A DNA stretch of 64,000 bases from Erythroxylum novogranatense (Eukaryota; Streptophyta; Magnoliopsida; Malpighiales; Erythroxylaceae). Made by a program: the position numbers and the translations under genes. This document shows, one piece after another, positions 43,905-54,899 of the stretch. The notes beneath the pieces are model-generated. The model saw nothing but the letters and a program-made list of their open reading frames with translations, searched no databases and was not told the origin of the DNA. Each line of letters starts with the position of its first letter. Within the stretch, counting starts at the first letter, position 1. The stretch lies in the NCBI GenBank assembly GCA_029891385.1, contig CM057228.1, forward strand, positions 36,521,023-36,585,022. The letters run 5' to 3'.

Positions 43905-44942
43905 TGTAAACGATCTAGATGGGGGGTTGAATAGATCTTTAAACCTTTCGTAAAGTTCTACAAAAAAACAGAAGTTAATTCACACAAAACAATTTAAACA
44001 AATTTAAATGCAAGGAGTTGGGAAGAAGAGAAAACACTGTTTTTATAGAGATTCGATGCTAAGACCTACGTCCTCTACCTAAGCTCCCACTTAGGATTTG
44101 GAAAATCACTTTATTGCACACTTTTTAGTTCAGTGTGAACTTTTACAACACCTCTTGATTTCTGGCTCAATCTACCTTTACAATTGATTTATCTTCTGGC
44201 ACAAATCCTATCTCACAAGTGATTTTTCTCTAATAACTCAACTCACAATAATAATGATAGAAAATTGAAAATAATAACTCTCAATATAGATGAATGGAAT
44301 TAAGACCAAGCTAAGAGTGGAATGAGAGCAAATTCAGAATAATAGTAGTATGCTTTGATTTTTGGACTTCAATCATCGATCCCTTGATGTTCTGTCTATT
44401 TATTTTCAGGCTTCAGATGAATATAGCCGTTGTGGATCTCCTTCTAGCTTTTGCTTGATTTCTCATAGTCGTTGCTTGATTTCTTCCTTTCCATTTGGAA
44501 ATGATCCGGATGAATTTTGTTCTGCTCTACCTGATAGTCGACTAGTATTAACATTTTTCACTGTAGGCTTCAACTTCGCTCTTCGATCAGTCGACTAGTG
44601 CCATTATAGTCGACTAGTCAAGCTATCTGACTGATTTGTAGTCAACTTGTAATATTTAAGTCGACTTGTTTCAAGCCCCATCTGATGAATCTTAATTTAT
44701 TAGTCGACTTATGATATGATAGTCAACTTGTGCTGACTCCAACAGATATATTTTATCAGATCTTCCAATAATCTTCATGTTTAATTGTCTCTAGCATGTT
44801 GAAGATTATTTCCTTCATGTATAATGTTGTCTTGATTTATTTCAATGCAAAATACCTGAAATAATTTCTTAACCAATTCTATACATTTTATTATTATCAA
44901 AACATAAAAGGATTTAATTTGTCAACCACCATTGGTCCAACA
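43905..44942 (-). repeat. SIRE-like Copia LTR 1
   Basis: Plus-strand ends TGTAAACGATCTAG and GGTCCAACA. A polypurine tract on the minus strand lies just to the right, so this is a 3' LTR. It carries AGTCGACTAGT/AGTCGACTTGT palindromes (44,535-44,735). It is more diverged from LTRs 2-4 than they are from each other. Confidence 0.88.
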
Positions 44943-45164
44943 ATCTCCCACTTTTTGATAATGACAAAACATTTAGAAATTGTTTAAGAAATGAAAATAA
45001 AGAAACATTGATCAAGATTTTTATGCCTTGTCATTTTAGTTAGAGGTCTCCCCCTCAATCATATAAATCATTGAATTTAATAACCTTGTAAGATCAATTT
45101 TATACAAGTAATTTGAAATCAAAATAGACTCAAATCAAAGACATTTTAACACACTCCCCCTTAA
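44943..45164 (-). other. Copia 3' untranslated segment
   Basis: Non-coding, with several AGGGGGAG-type purine tracts (minus strand). Homologous to 47,548-47,740 and 48,804-49,000. It joins gag directly to the 3' LTR because pol is missing. Confidence 0.7.
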
Positions 45165-46433
45165 TTAAGTAACAAAAGAAAATCCAATTTCCAATTTTAC
45201 TCCCCCTTTTTCAGCAAGACATGCAGAATGATCTTCCTTAGGACAATCTAAATCATCAATCGTCTCATGTAAAGCATTATTTTCAGCAACTAGTTCTCTT
45301 ATTTTCTTTCTCAATTTTTTATTGATTTCAATAGCTTCTTCAAAATCAATTTGCAAAGCATTAAAAGACTCTATAAGATCTTGATCAAAGAAAGTTACCT
45401 CATCTTCATCATCACTTGTTGAGGAGCTATTGGCCATAAGCGCTAGGTTGTTTTCATCATTGCTTTGATATGCTTCCTCATCATCACTCCATGTGGCTAT
45501 AAGGTTAGCTTTCTTTTTCCATTTGTCATTTTTCTGGAGATTTGAATTTTTCTTTTCTTGATAGCCTTTAGACCTTCTTTCTACAGTATACTTCTTCATT
45601 TCTTCATTTCTTCCGCCACTTAATTCTTTTCTTCGATTTTTTAGAAGTCCCTTGAACTTCCTTAAATTTCTAGCGTACATAGCTATTTCTTCGTCTTCCT
45701 CGTCTTCATCTATTTCCTCATCACTTTCATCAACAAAAGAAGTGTTAGCTTTAAAATCAATTGATTTTTGTGACTTACCTTTACCTCCTCTTGATTTGAG
45801 AATGATCTCATAGTTGATGAGTGATCCCACCAAAGCGTTGAATTCCAGATGGTTAAGGTCTTTTGACTCCATGATTGCGGTGACTTGAGAATCCCATTCC
45901 TTCGGCAGTGAACGAAGAATCTTTTTCACCTTCTCGCTATCCGTCATGTGCTTTCCTAGGTTGCCTAATCCATTTATGATTTCTGCAAAACGGTTAAGCA
46001 TTGTAGAAATTGACTCACCTTCTTTCATGACGAACATCTCGTAGTCGTGGAGAAGCTTGTTGATTTTTGTCTCCCGGACTTGATTTGTCCCTTCATGAGT
46101 AACTCGAAGTCTCTCCCACATTTCCTTGGCAGTGGTGCAAGAATTTACCCGGTTTCTTTCCTCAACCGTTAATGCACAATATATCAGCTTCATAGCTTTG
46201 GTATTGATGTACGCTTGCCTCCAATCATTATCATCATACTCCAGCTCCGTTTTCAACTCACCATTTTCTTTCAGAGGGGCTTAAAGTCCGAAGATAATGA
46301 TCTTCCAGTATTCAACTCCCTCGCTAATGATGTGGTACTTCATAGGATTTTTCTAAGAAGAATAATTAGTACCATTAAACAATGGAGGATGGTTATTAGT
46401 GTTACCTTCTTCCGCAAGGTTGTTGTGTGCCAT
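45165..46433 (-). pseudogene. SIRE-like Copia gag, truncated copy 1
   Basis: The natural ATG is at 46,433, 14 bases past the primer site, giving MAHNNLAEEGNTNNHPPLFN, then GTNYSS. Two stops follow (TAG 46,353-46,355, a lost Trp; TAA 46,281-46,283). A long frame then runs 46,256-45,165: the capsid-like UBN2 domain (YCALTVEERNRVNSCTTAKE, WERLRVTHEGTNQV, HMTDSEKVKKILRSLPKEWD), an acidic DESDEEIDEDEEDEE tract, a Lys-rich stretch and a coiled coil (EEAIEINKKLRKKIRELVAE). It is cut after ACLAEK and fused to 3'-UTR codons, losing the zinc knuckle and all of pol. Confidence 0.9.
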
Positions 46434-46446
46434 CCCAGATACTTCT

Positions 46447-46459
46447 GCTCTGATACCAA
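46447..46459 (-). promoter_or_regulatory. Primer binding site, Copia copy 1
   Basis: TTGGTATCAGAGC (minus strand) lies one base after the LTR end ...ATCACTTACA. A matching site for copy 2 lies at 51,188-51,200. Confidence 0.9.
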
Positions 46460-46460
46460 T

Positions 46461-47547
46461 TGTAAGTGATCTAGAAGGGGGGGTTGAATAGATCTTAAAA
46501 ATTCTTTGAAAATTTCTACAAGAAAATCAGAAATTAAAACACACAAAAACAATTTAGATAAACTTAATTTAAAAGAATAGGGAAGAAGATCAAACACTCG
46601 TTTTTATAGAGGTTCGGTGCTAAGACCTACGTCCTCTACCTAAGCTCCCACTTAGGATTTTGCCAACCACTTTATTGCACACTTTGTAGTTCAGTGTGAA
46701 CTCTTACAGTACCGCTTGATTTCCGGCTCAAGCTACCTTACAATTTGATTTGTCTTCCGGCACAAATCTTACCAATATTCTTGATTTTCTACCAAGCAAC
46801 CTTCTGATGATTTGTCTTCCAGCACAAATCCTACCAACAACACTTGATTTTCGGCTCAAGCTACCTCACACGTGACCTACCATTAGTCACTCAATTTGTA
46901 AAAGAAATAGGATAAAGATCTAAGAATAAGTGTTCAATACAAATGTAAACAAAGTAAGAACAATGATGAGCAATTTAGAGCAAGATAAGAGTATGTAGGA
47001 TTGAGGAACTTCGCTAAACTCTTCTTCCATCATCCTCTATTTATACTTGAAGAAATATAGTTGTTGGAGCTCTTCTAGCCATTGCTTAATTTGTGATAGC
47101 CGTTCCTTGATAATCTCCATTCCATTTTTAGCTAATTTGACCGTTGGAGCTGAATCTGTGCATCCATAAGTCGACTTGTCGAATGAATAAGTCGACTTGT
47201 TTCAACCATTTACGTAAAACTTGTAACTCCGCTCTCCAATAAGTTGACTTGTGCCATGTAAGTCGACTTGTCGTCCTCGATAAGTCGACTTGTGTTTGAT
47301 AACTCGACTTGTATTGACATTGCTTCATCTTTAAGTCGACTTGTATTGCCTTCAATGGTAACATCCGACCAAATTCTTTATAATCCTAATGTTTTATGCC
47401 ATTTTCACTTAGAAGGCAACTCCCATCTTGATTCTTCACTGAATATCAATCCCAAAATACTTGAAAAATTTTCTTAACCAATTCTATACATTTTATTATT
47501 ATCAAAACATAAGTGGAATTAATTTGTCAACCACCATTGGTCCAACA
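46461..47547 (-). repeat. SIRE-like Copia LTR 2
   Basis: 1,087 bp. It has a primer site on its left and a polypurine tract (AAAAAGGGGGAGATTG on the minus strand) on its right, so it serves as 5' LTR of one copy and 3' LTR of the next. TATA box TATAAATAG at 47,036-47,044 (minus). AAGTCGACTTGT palindromes lie at 47,166-47,350, upstream of the TATA box. Confidence 0.92.
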
Positions 47548-47845
47548 ATCTCCCCCTTTTTGATAATGACAAAATACTTAGAAATTGTTTAAGAAATGAA
47601 AACAAAGAACATTGATCAAGGTTTTTATACCTTGTCATTTTGGTTAGAAGTCTCCCCCTCAATCATATAAATCATTGAATTTAATAACTTTGTAAAAACA
47701 AACTCCCCCTTAATCAAGTGACTAAAGAATATCAATTTCTTTTTTTTTGGTATCAGAGCGTCATAATAAGCACCACACTCTTGAAATAGCATAAGAATCT
47801 GTGTAGACATGAGTCGACTTGTTTACCTCCATAAATTCACTTATG
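47548..47845 (-). other. Rearranged Copia internal fragment
   Basis: 47,548-47,740 repeats 48,804-48,996. It then breaks at a T run into TTGGTATCAGAGC in plus orientation (47,747-47,759), and about 47,785-47,845 resembles 49,335-49,400. This indicates deletion and template switching or recombination. Confidence 0.7.
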
Positions 47846-48803
47846 AAACACTCATTTTTATAGAGGTTCGGTGCTATGACCTACGTCCTCTACCTAAGCT
47901 CCCACTTAGGATTTTGCCAACCAATTTATTGCACACTTTGTAGTTCAGTGTGAACTCTTACAAGATCAAACTGATTTCGGCTCAAGCTACGTTACAATTT
48001 GATTTGTCTTCCGGCACAAATCTTACCAATACCGCTTGATTTTCGGCTCAAGCAATCTTTACAGATGATTTGTCTTCCGGCACAAATCCTACCAACAACA
48101 CTTGATTTTCGGCTCAAGCTACCTCACACGTGACCTACCATTAGTCACTCAATTTTTAAAAGAAATAGGATAAAGATCTAAGAACAAGTGCTCAATACAA
48201 ATGTAAACAAAGTAAGAACAATGATGAGCAATTTGGAGCAAGATAAGAGTATGTAGGCTTGAGGAACTTCGCTAAACTCTTCTTCCATCATCCTCTATTT
48301 ATACTTGAAGAAATATAGCTGTTGGAGCTCTTCTAGCCGTTGCTTAATTTGTGATAGCCGTTCCTTGATAATCTCCATTCCAGTTTTAGCTAATTTGACC
48401 GTTGGAGCTGAATTTGTGCATCCATAAGTCGACTTATTTCAACCATTTACGTAAAACTTGTAACTCCGCTCTCCAATAAGTCGACTTGTGCCATGTAAGT
48501 CGACTTGTCGTCCTCGATAAGTCGACTTGTGTTTGATAACTCGACTTGTATTGACATTGCTTCATCTTTAAGTCGACTTGTTCTTTGTAAGTCGACTTGT
48601 ATTGCCTTCAATGGTAACATCCGACCAAATTCTTTATAATCCTAATGTTTCATGCCATTTTCACTTAGAAGGCAACTCCCATCTTGATTCTTCATTGAAT
48701 ATCAATCCCAAAATACCTGAAACAATTTCTTAACCAATTCTATACATTTTATTATTATCAAAACATAAGTGGAATTAATTTGTCAACCACCATTGGTCCA
48801 ACA
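47846..48803 (-). repeat. SIRE-like Copia LTR 3 (truncated)
   Basis: Matches LTR 2 from about 46,590 to its right end but lacks the first ~130 bp, including the LTR 3' terminus. Palindromes at 48,425-48,600. A polypurine tract lies on its right. Confidence 0.9.
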
Positions 48804-49547
48804 ATCTCCCCCTTTTTGATAATGACAAAATACTTAGAAATTGTTTAAGAAATGAAAACAAAGAACATTGATCAAGGTTTTTATACCTTGTCATTTTGGT
48901 TAGAAGTCTCCCCCTCAATCATATAAATCATTGAATTTAATAACTTTGTAAAAACAAACTCCCCTTTAATCAAGTGACTAAAGAATATCAATTTCTTATT
49001 TTTCTCCCCCTTTTTGTCATAATCAAAACAACTAATACAAACCAACAAATATGAAATATGAAAAATTATCGCAATCATATTAAATAGAGTAACAGGTCAT
49101 CAAACACAAATAGTCTCAATTCAAACACACTCCCCCTCAATCAAATGACGGTGACTAAAAGATACCAATTATCAACTTCCAATATTACTCCCCCTTTTTT
49201 TCATAATTAAAAACCAATATGAAAAATGAAAAATAGTCGCAAATGCAGTCCATAAACAAACAAAACAACAAACACAAATAAAGGCAATTGTCATAACATA
49301 ACAATAGTCATTACGCAGAGTGAAAAGAAGAATAGGTTTTAAAGAATCCATGTAGACATAAATCGACTTGTTACCAGAAAATTCACCAATTAGTCGACTT
49401 AGACATCCATAAGTCGACTAGAATATACCAGTACTCCAATTCAATCACATTTAAGCCTAAGTGTAATTGATGATGGAATCTTTGTTGTTGTCTCCACTTA
49501 TATGCCTTGAATATCTGCTATCAATATACCATGTGCTTGGTTGATTT
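48804..49547 (-). other. Copia 3' region with protease remnant
   Basis: Non-coding purine-tract-rich 3' segment. Near 49,480-49,545 on the minus strand STWYIDSRYSRHISGDN can be read, a decayed protease start (DSG changed to DSR). The rest of pol is deleted here. Confidence 0.65.
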
Positions 49548-51174
49548 TCATTCCTTGCTTGTACCTACAACTGAAACATCATTTCTTCTCATTGGTACCC
49601 CAGCCATCTTGGGTCCATTTTGGTTAGTCATATAAACCACATTAGAAGATGTTGTACCTTTTACCACCCAAATTTTCTTAACCTTAACACATCTCCTAAT
49701 ACTTTTACATGCAATTTCTATATGACCATCTTTCAAGCATCTAGCACATTGAGCAACCTTTCCATCCTTGGTAAATTTGGAAATTAAAGAACAATCTCTA
49801 TTATAAGGATCATATCCCAAACCATGTTTAGAAATAGAATATCTTTGTAAAGATAACATCTCTTCAAACTTTGCATTTCCACCAGCAAATTTTCCAACCA
49901 CATAAGAAAATTCCTTTCTAAGTCTATCAAGCTCACAAGTAAGACTTTCTTTTTCAGCAAGACATGCAGAATGATCTTCCTTAGGACAATCTAAATCATC
50001 AATCGTCTCATGTAAAGCATTATTTTCAGCAACTAGTTCTCTTATTTTCTTTCTCAATTTTTTATTGATTTCAATAGCTTCTTCAAAATCAATTTGCAAA
50101 GCATTAAAAGACCCTATAAGATCTTGATCAAAGAAAGTTACCTCATCTTCATCATCACTTGTTGAGGAGCTATTGTCCATAAGCGCTAGGTTGTTTTCAT
50201 CATTGCTTTGATATGCTTCCTCATCATCACTCCACGTGGCTATAAGGTTAGCTTTCTTTTTCCCTTTGTCATTTTTCTGGAGATTTGAATTTTTCTTTTC
50301 TTGATAGCCTTTAGACCTTCTTTCTACAGTATACTTCTTCGTTTCTTCATTTCTTCCGCCACTTAATTCTTTTCATCGATTTTTTAGAAGTCCCTTGAAC
50401 TTCCTTAAATTTCTAGCGTACATAGCTATTTCTTCGTCTTCCTCGTCTTCATCTATTTCCTCATCACTTTCATCAACAAAAGAAGTGTTAGCTTTAAAAG
50501 CAATTGATTTTTGTGACTTACCTCTACCTCCTCTTGATTTGAGAATGATCTCATAGTTGATGAGTGATCCCACCAAAGCGTTGAATTCCAGATGGTTAAG
50601 GTCCTTTGACTCCATGATTGCGGTGACTTGAGAATCCCATTCCTTCGGCAGTGAACGAAGAATCTTCTTCACCTTCTCGCTATCCGTCATATGCTTTCCC
50701 AGGTTGCCTAATCCATTTATGATCTCTGCAAAACGGTCAAGCATTGTAGAAATTGACTCACCTTCTTTCATGATGAACATCTCGTAGTCGTGGAGAAGCA
50801 TGTCGATTTTTATCTCCCGGACTTGATTTGTCCCTTCATGAGTAACTCGAAGTCTCTCCCATATTTCCTTGGCAGTGGTGCAAGAATTTACCCAGTTTCT
50901 TTCCTCAACCGTTAATGCACAATATATCAGCTTCATAGCTTTGGCATTGATGTACGCTTGCCTCCAATCGTTATCATCATACTCCAATTCGCTTTCAACT
51001 CACCATTTTTTTTCGTAGGGCTTGAAGTCCAAGATAATGATCTTCCAAAGATTCAACTCCCTCGCTAATGATGTGGTACTTCATAGGATTTTTCCAAGAA
51101 GAATAATTAGTACCATTAAACAATGGAGGACGGTAATTAGTGTTACCTTCTTCCGCAAGGTTGTTGTGTGCCAT
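49548..51174 (-). pseudogene. SIRE-like Copia gag, copy 2
   Basis: The start ATG is at 51,174, with a frame disturbance near 51,000-51,040. An open stretch runs 50,987-50,373, with a stop (TGA 50,370-50,372, CGA to TGA type change). The coiled coil and C-terminus then continue to 49,548. It contains the UBN2-like capsid domain, acidic tract, coiled coil, a zinc-knuckle-like CARCLKDGHIEIAC and the conserved VYMTNQNGPKMAGVP linker before the protease. Longer than copy 1 by the zinc knuckle region. Two lesions make it non-functional. Confidence 0.9.
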
Positions 51175-51201
51175 CCCAGATACTTCTACTCTGATACCAA
51201 T

Positions 51202-52303
51202 TGTAAGTGATCTAGAAGGGGGGGTTGAATAGATCTTAAAAATTCTTTGAAAATTTCTACAAGAAAATTAGAAGTTAAAACACACAAAAACAATTTAGAT
51301 AAACTTAATTTAAAAGAGTAGGGAAGAAGATCAAACACTCGTTTTTATAGAGGTTCGGTGCTAAGACCTACGTCCTCTACCTAAGCTCCCACTTAGGATT
51401 TTGCCAACCACTTTATTGCACACTTTGTAGTTCAGTGTGAACTCTTACAATACCGCTTGATTTCCGGCTCAAGCTACCTTACAATTTGATTTGCCTTCCG
51501 GCACAAATCTTACCAATACCGCTGATTTTCTACCAAGCAACCTTTACAGATGATTTGTCTTCCGCACAAATCCTACCAACAACACTTGATTTTCTACTGT
51601 TACCTCACACGTGACCTACCACTAGTCACCAATTTGTAAAAGAAATAGGATAAAGATCTAAGAACAAGTGCTCAATACAAATGTAAACAAAGTAAGACAA
51701 TGATGAGCAATTTGGAGCAAGATAAGAGTATGTAGGCTTGAGGAACTTCGCTAAACTCTTCTTCCATCATCCTCTATTTATACTTGAAGAAATATAGCTG
51801 TTGGAGCTCTTCTAGCCGTTGCTTAATTTGTGATAGCCGTTCCTTGATAATCTCCATTCCATTTTTAGCTAATTTGACCGTTGGAGCTGAATCTGTGCAT
51901 CCATAAGTCGACTTGTCGAATGAATAAGTCGACTTGTTTCAACTATTTACGTAAAACTTGTAACTCCGCTTTCCAATAAGTCGACTTGTGCCATGTAAGT
52001 CAACTTGTCGTCCTCGATAAGTCGACTTGTGTTTGATAACTCGACTTGTATTAACATTGCTTCATCTTTAAGTCGACTTGTTCTTTGTAAGTCGACTTGT
52101 ATTGCCTTCAATGGTAACATCCGACCAAATTCTTTATAATCCTCATGTTTTATGCCATTTTCACTTAGAAGGCAACTCTCATCTTGATTCTTCATTGAAT
52201 ATCAATCTCAAAATACCTGAAACAATTTCTTAACCAATTTTATACATTTTATTATTATCAAAACATAAGTGGAATTAATTTGTCAACCACCATTGGTCCA
52301 ACA
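51202..52303 (-). repeat. SIRE-like Copia LTR 4
   Basis: 1,102 bp, TGTAAGTGATCTAGAAGG to GGTCCAACA on the plus strand. A primer site lies on its left. On its right it abuts an RNase H coding sequence with no polypurine tract, so on that side it looks inserted. Palindromes at 51,905-52,105. Confidence 0.92.
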
Positions 52304-53100
52304 ACACTAACTTGCTTTTTACTAGCCCACGAGATCAAAGATGATCCTAAGAAATGACATAAGCCACTGGTGCTTTTTCTATCTACCCTACAACCACCAT
52401 GATCAGCATCACCATAAGCATACAAATCAAAAGATTCACAACTGGGATACCATAAACCATGATTAACAGTTCTACTAAGATATCTAAAAATTCTTTTGCA
52501 AGCACTCAAATGAGAAATTTTGAGATCGGATTGAAATCTAGCACAAAGACATGTAGCAAACATAATATCTGGTCTAGAAGCAGTTAAATATAAAAGGGAG
52601 CCAATCATACCTCTATAAAGTTTTTGATCAACATCTTCTTCATGTTCAGATTTTTCCAAGACCAAATTTGTTGCCATTGGTGTTGCTGCTACTTTGCATC
52701 CTTCTATTTTGAACTTCTTAAGAAGCTCTTTGGTATATTTTGATTGGTGAATGAAGATGCCATTTTTTTCTTGCTTGATTTGCAACCCAAGAAAGAACTT
52801 GAGTTCCCCCATCATGCTCATTTCAAATTCACTTTGCATAAGATCAATAAATTCCTTGCAAAAAAATTCATTAGTAGCACCAAAAACAATATAATCAACA
52901 AGCAAAACATTGTCAATGGTAGGCGAAGGTTCCTTACCTACTTTACCAACACCAATGACTTTACCTTTGTTGTTGTCTCCAACTGTGACATATCCTTGAT
53001 TCTTTGGTCTGATTTCTACAAATAGGTTTTTGTCTCCACTCATATGCCTTGAACATCCACTATCAAGGTACCATGTGCTTGGTGGATTTTCTTTACTTGC
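52304..53100 (-). pseudogene. SIRE-like Copia protease fused to RT/RNase H, copy 3
   Basis: From 53,100: STWYLDSGCSRHMSGDKNLF (aspartic protease, DSG intact), then SPTIDNVLLVD. It passes without a frame break into IVFGATNEFFCKEF, MMGELKFFLGLQIKQ, QSKYTKELLKKFKIE, SRPDIMFATCLCARFQ and the RNase H start DRKSTSGLCHFLGSSLISWA, SKKQ. So the integrase and RT N-terminus were deleted at about 52,891-52,902, just after the position of the catalytic YVDD. The RNase H is cut at 52,304 by LTR 4. The frame stays open for over 240 codons, but the enzyme cannot work without its palm. Confidence 0.92.
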
Positions 53101-53873
53101 TTGTTCCTACAATAGAAACATTCTTTCTTCTCATTGGTACCCAAGCCATTTTGGGTCCATTTTCGTTAGTCATATAAACCACATTATGAGGTGTTGTACC
53201 TTTTACCACCTAGATTTTCTTAACATTAATACATCTCCTAATACTTTTACATACAATTTCTATATGACCATCTTTCAAACATTTAACACATTTAGCAACT
53301 TTTCTATCTTTAGTAAATTTAGAGATCAAGGAACAATCTCTATCAAAAGGATTATATCCTAAACCATGTTTAGAAATGGAATATCTTTGTAAAGATAACA
53401 TCTTTTCAAACTTTTCATTTCCATCAGCAAATTTTCCAACCACATAAGAAAACTCCTTTCTAAGTCTATCAAGTTCACAAGTAAGATTTTCTTTTTCAGC
53501 AAGGCATGCAGAATGATATTCCTTAGGGCAATCTAAATCATCAATAGTCTCATATAAAAAACTATTTTCAGCAACTAGTTCTCTTATTTTCTTTCTCAAT
53601 TTCTTGTTGATCTCAATAGCTTCTTCAAAATCAATTTGTAAAGCATTAAAAGAATCTATAAGATCTAGATCAATGAATGTTAACTCATCTTCATCATCAC
53701 TTGTTAAGGAGCTATTTTCCATAAGAGCTAAGTTGTTTTCATCATTGCTTTGATATGCTTCCTCATCATCACTCCAAGTGGCTACCAAGCTAACTTTCTT
53801 TTTTCCATTGTCATATTAGCCATTTTTTTGAAGATTTGCAGTGAAGGATGAGCTTTTGCATTCTCTAGCATGA
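53101..53873 (-). pseudogene. SIRE-like Copia gag C-terminal part, copy 3
   Basis: Minus-strand reading: a zinc-knuckle end HHARECKSSS (53,835-53,873), a stop (TAA 53,816-53,818), then WSDDEEAYQSNDENNLALM, the coiled coil EEAIEINKKLRKKIRELVAE, LRKEFSYVVGKF, CVKCLKDGHIEIVC and, after a TAG (53,207-53,209, a lost Trp), VVKGTTPHNVVYMTNENGPK before the protease. Copies 1 and 2 encode the same segments. The upstream gag is cut at 53,874 by a Gypsy-type LTR. Confidence 0.88.
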
Positions 53874-54890
53874 TGTAGCGCCCCCTTACCGTATAGTACG
53901 CACCGGGACGCCCGTATGTCATTCCGATACATAACCTACGATGAGGGTGCACTACGAACGATCATGTCTATAATCCACATAGCATCAAGATAATAAAACC
54001 ATAAATGTACAAGTCTATCAGTTTTCCAAAGTCTAAGTACAATATTTCAAAAAGGAAACTGATACACAACTAACTAAGTCATCCCAAAAAATCATCCCAA
54101 CTGACCGACCTGTGAGCCATAGTTCTCTTGTCAACGCCCTCAACAAGGCAGGAAAAGTCTCTCGCTAACTGGAGCTAGGAGTCTACTATCTCTGTCCTGA
54201 AAAAAAATATATTTGCAATGTTGGGTGAGTTTGTGAACTCAGCGAGGAACCATCATCGATGGTCCACCCAACTCATGCATATACAAAAAGTTCACAAAAT
54301 TTCATATAATACCACACAATAACATATTTGGAAATATCGCATACATCATCATTTCACAATATAAGGCATTTCGCCTCTCACACAGTTCACAATTTATCAT
54401 TCATATATACAGAATGCACATGTGACACTTTCCATTTTATTACGTTGTTATGACCGTGCGCCTATTTACGGTGGGCTTGAAGCCCTGATACGTTGAGCCT
54501 GTGGCTCTGAAATTTTGTTGGACTCAAGGCCCTGATGCGTTGAGCTTAAAGCTCTGAAATACATTGGCTGCTCCGGTCACAACTTTCATTATCTGATCAT
54601 GCATTTGTGCATGAATGCACATGTCTCGTATCGTATAAAAATCAAATTTATTGCCATGTACCACAATTGACACTTCTATATCAAGTTCCAATTAACTTGG
54701 ACACCTATGGTCCGAATTCAAACAAAAACAACACACAAATCCTTCCTTAACTCCACATGGAATAAGTGCATAAAATGTAACACATAATGGTTGAGGAACC
54801 AACTGGGTTACTCACAAGTTTCTCTCGAAGCTAATGCTTGGAAGATCCAGCAATGTCTGGAGGTTGACGTTCCAGTGGCTCCTCTATAAC
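53874..54890 (-). repeat. Gypsy/LARD-family LTR fragment (3' half)
   Basis: Its left end TGTAGCGCCCCCTTACCGTA mirrors the 3' end of the solo LTR at 11,819. It has the acceptor-like TTTTTCAG|GACAG (54,197), the 53-nt fold (54,220-54,272), a mini-hairpin array (54,465-54,575), a weak donor CTT|GTGAGTAAC (54,815) and the exon-like block (54,816-54,883). The 5' half beyond about 54,900 is not recognisable as the same LTR. Confidence 0.8.
54220..54272 (-). other. 53-nt three-way-junction fold
   Basis: The outer stem is intact. One hairpin loop is changed (TGTG), and a stem pair became G-T, so pairing is kept. Confidence 0.65.
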
Positions 54891-54899
54891 AATAACATA

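Noticed and set aside
47166..52105. Regularly recurring short palindromes, CRISPR-like at first sight
   Set aside because: Spacing is irregular, the units sit in plant Copia LTRs, and no cas genes or prokaryotic context exist.
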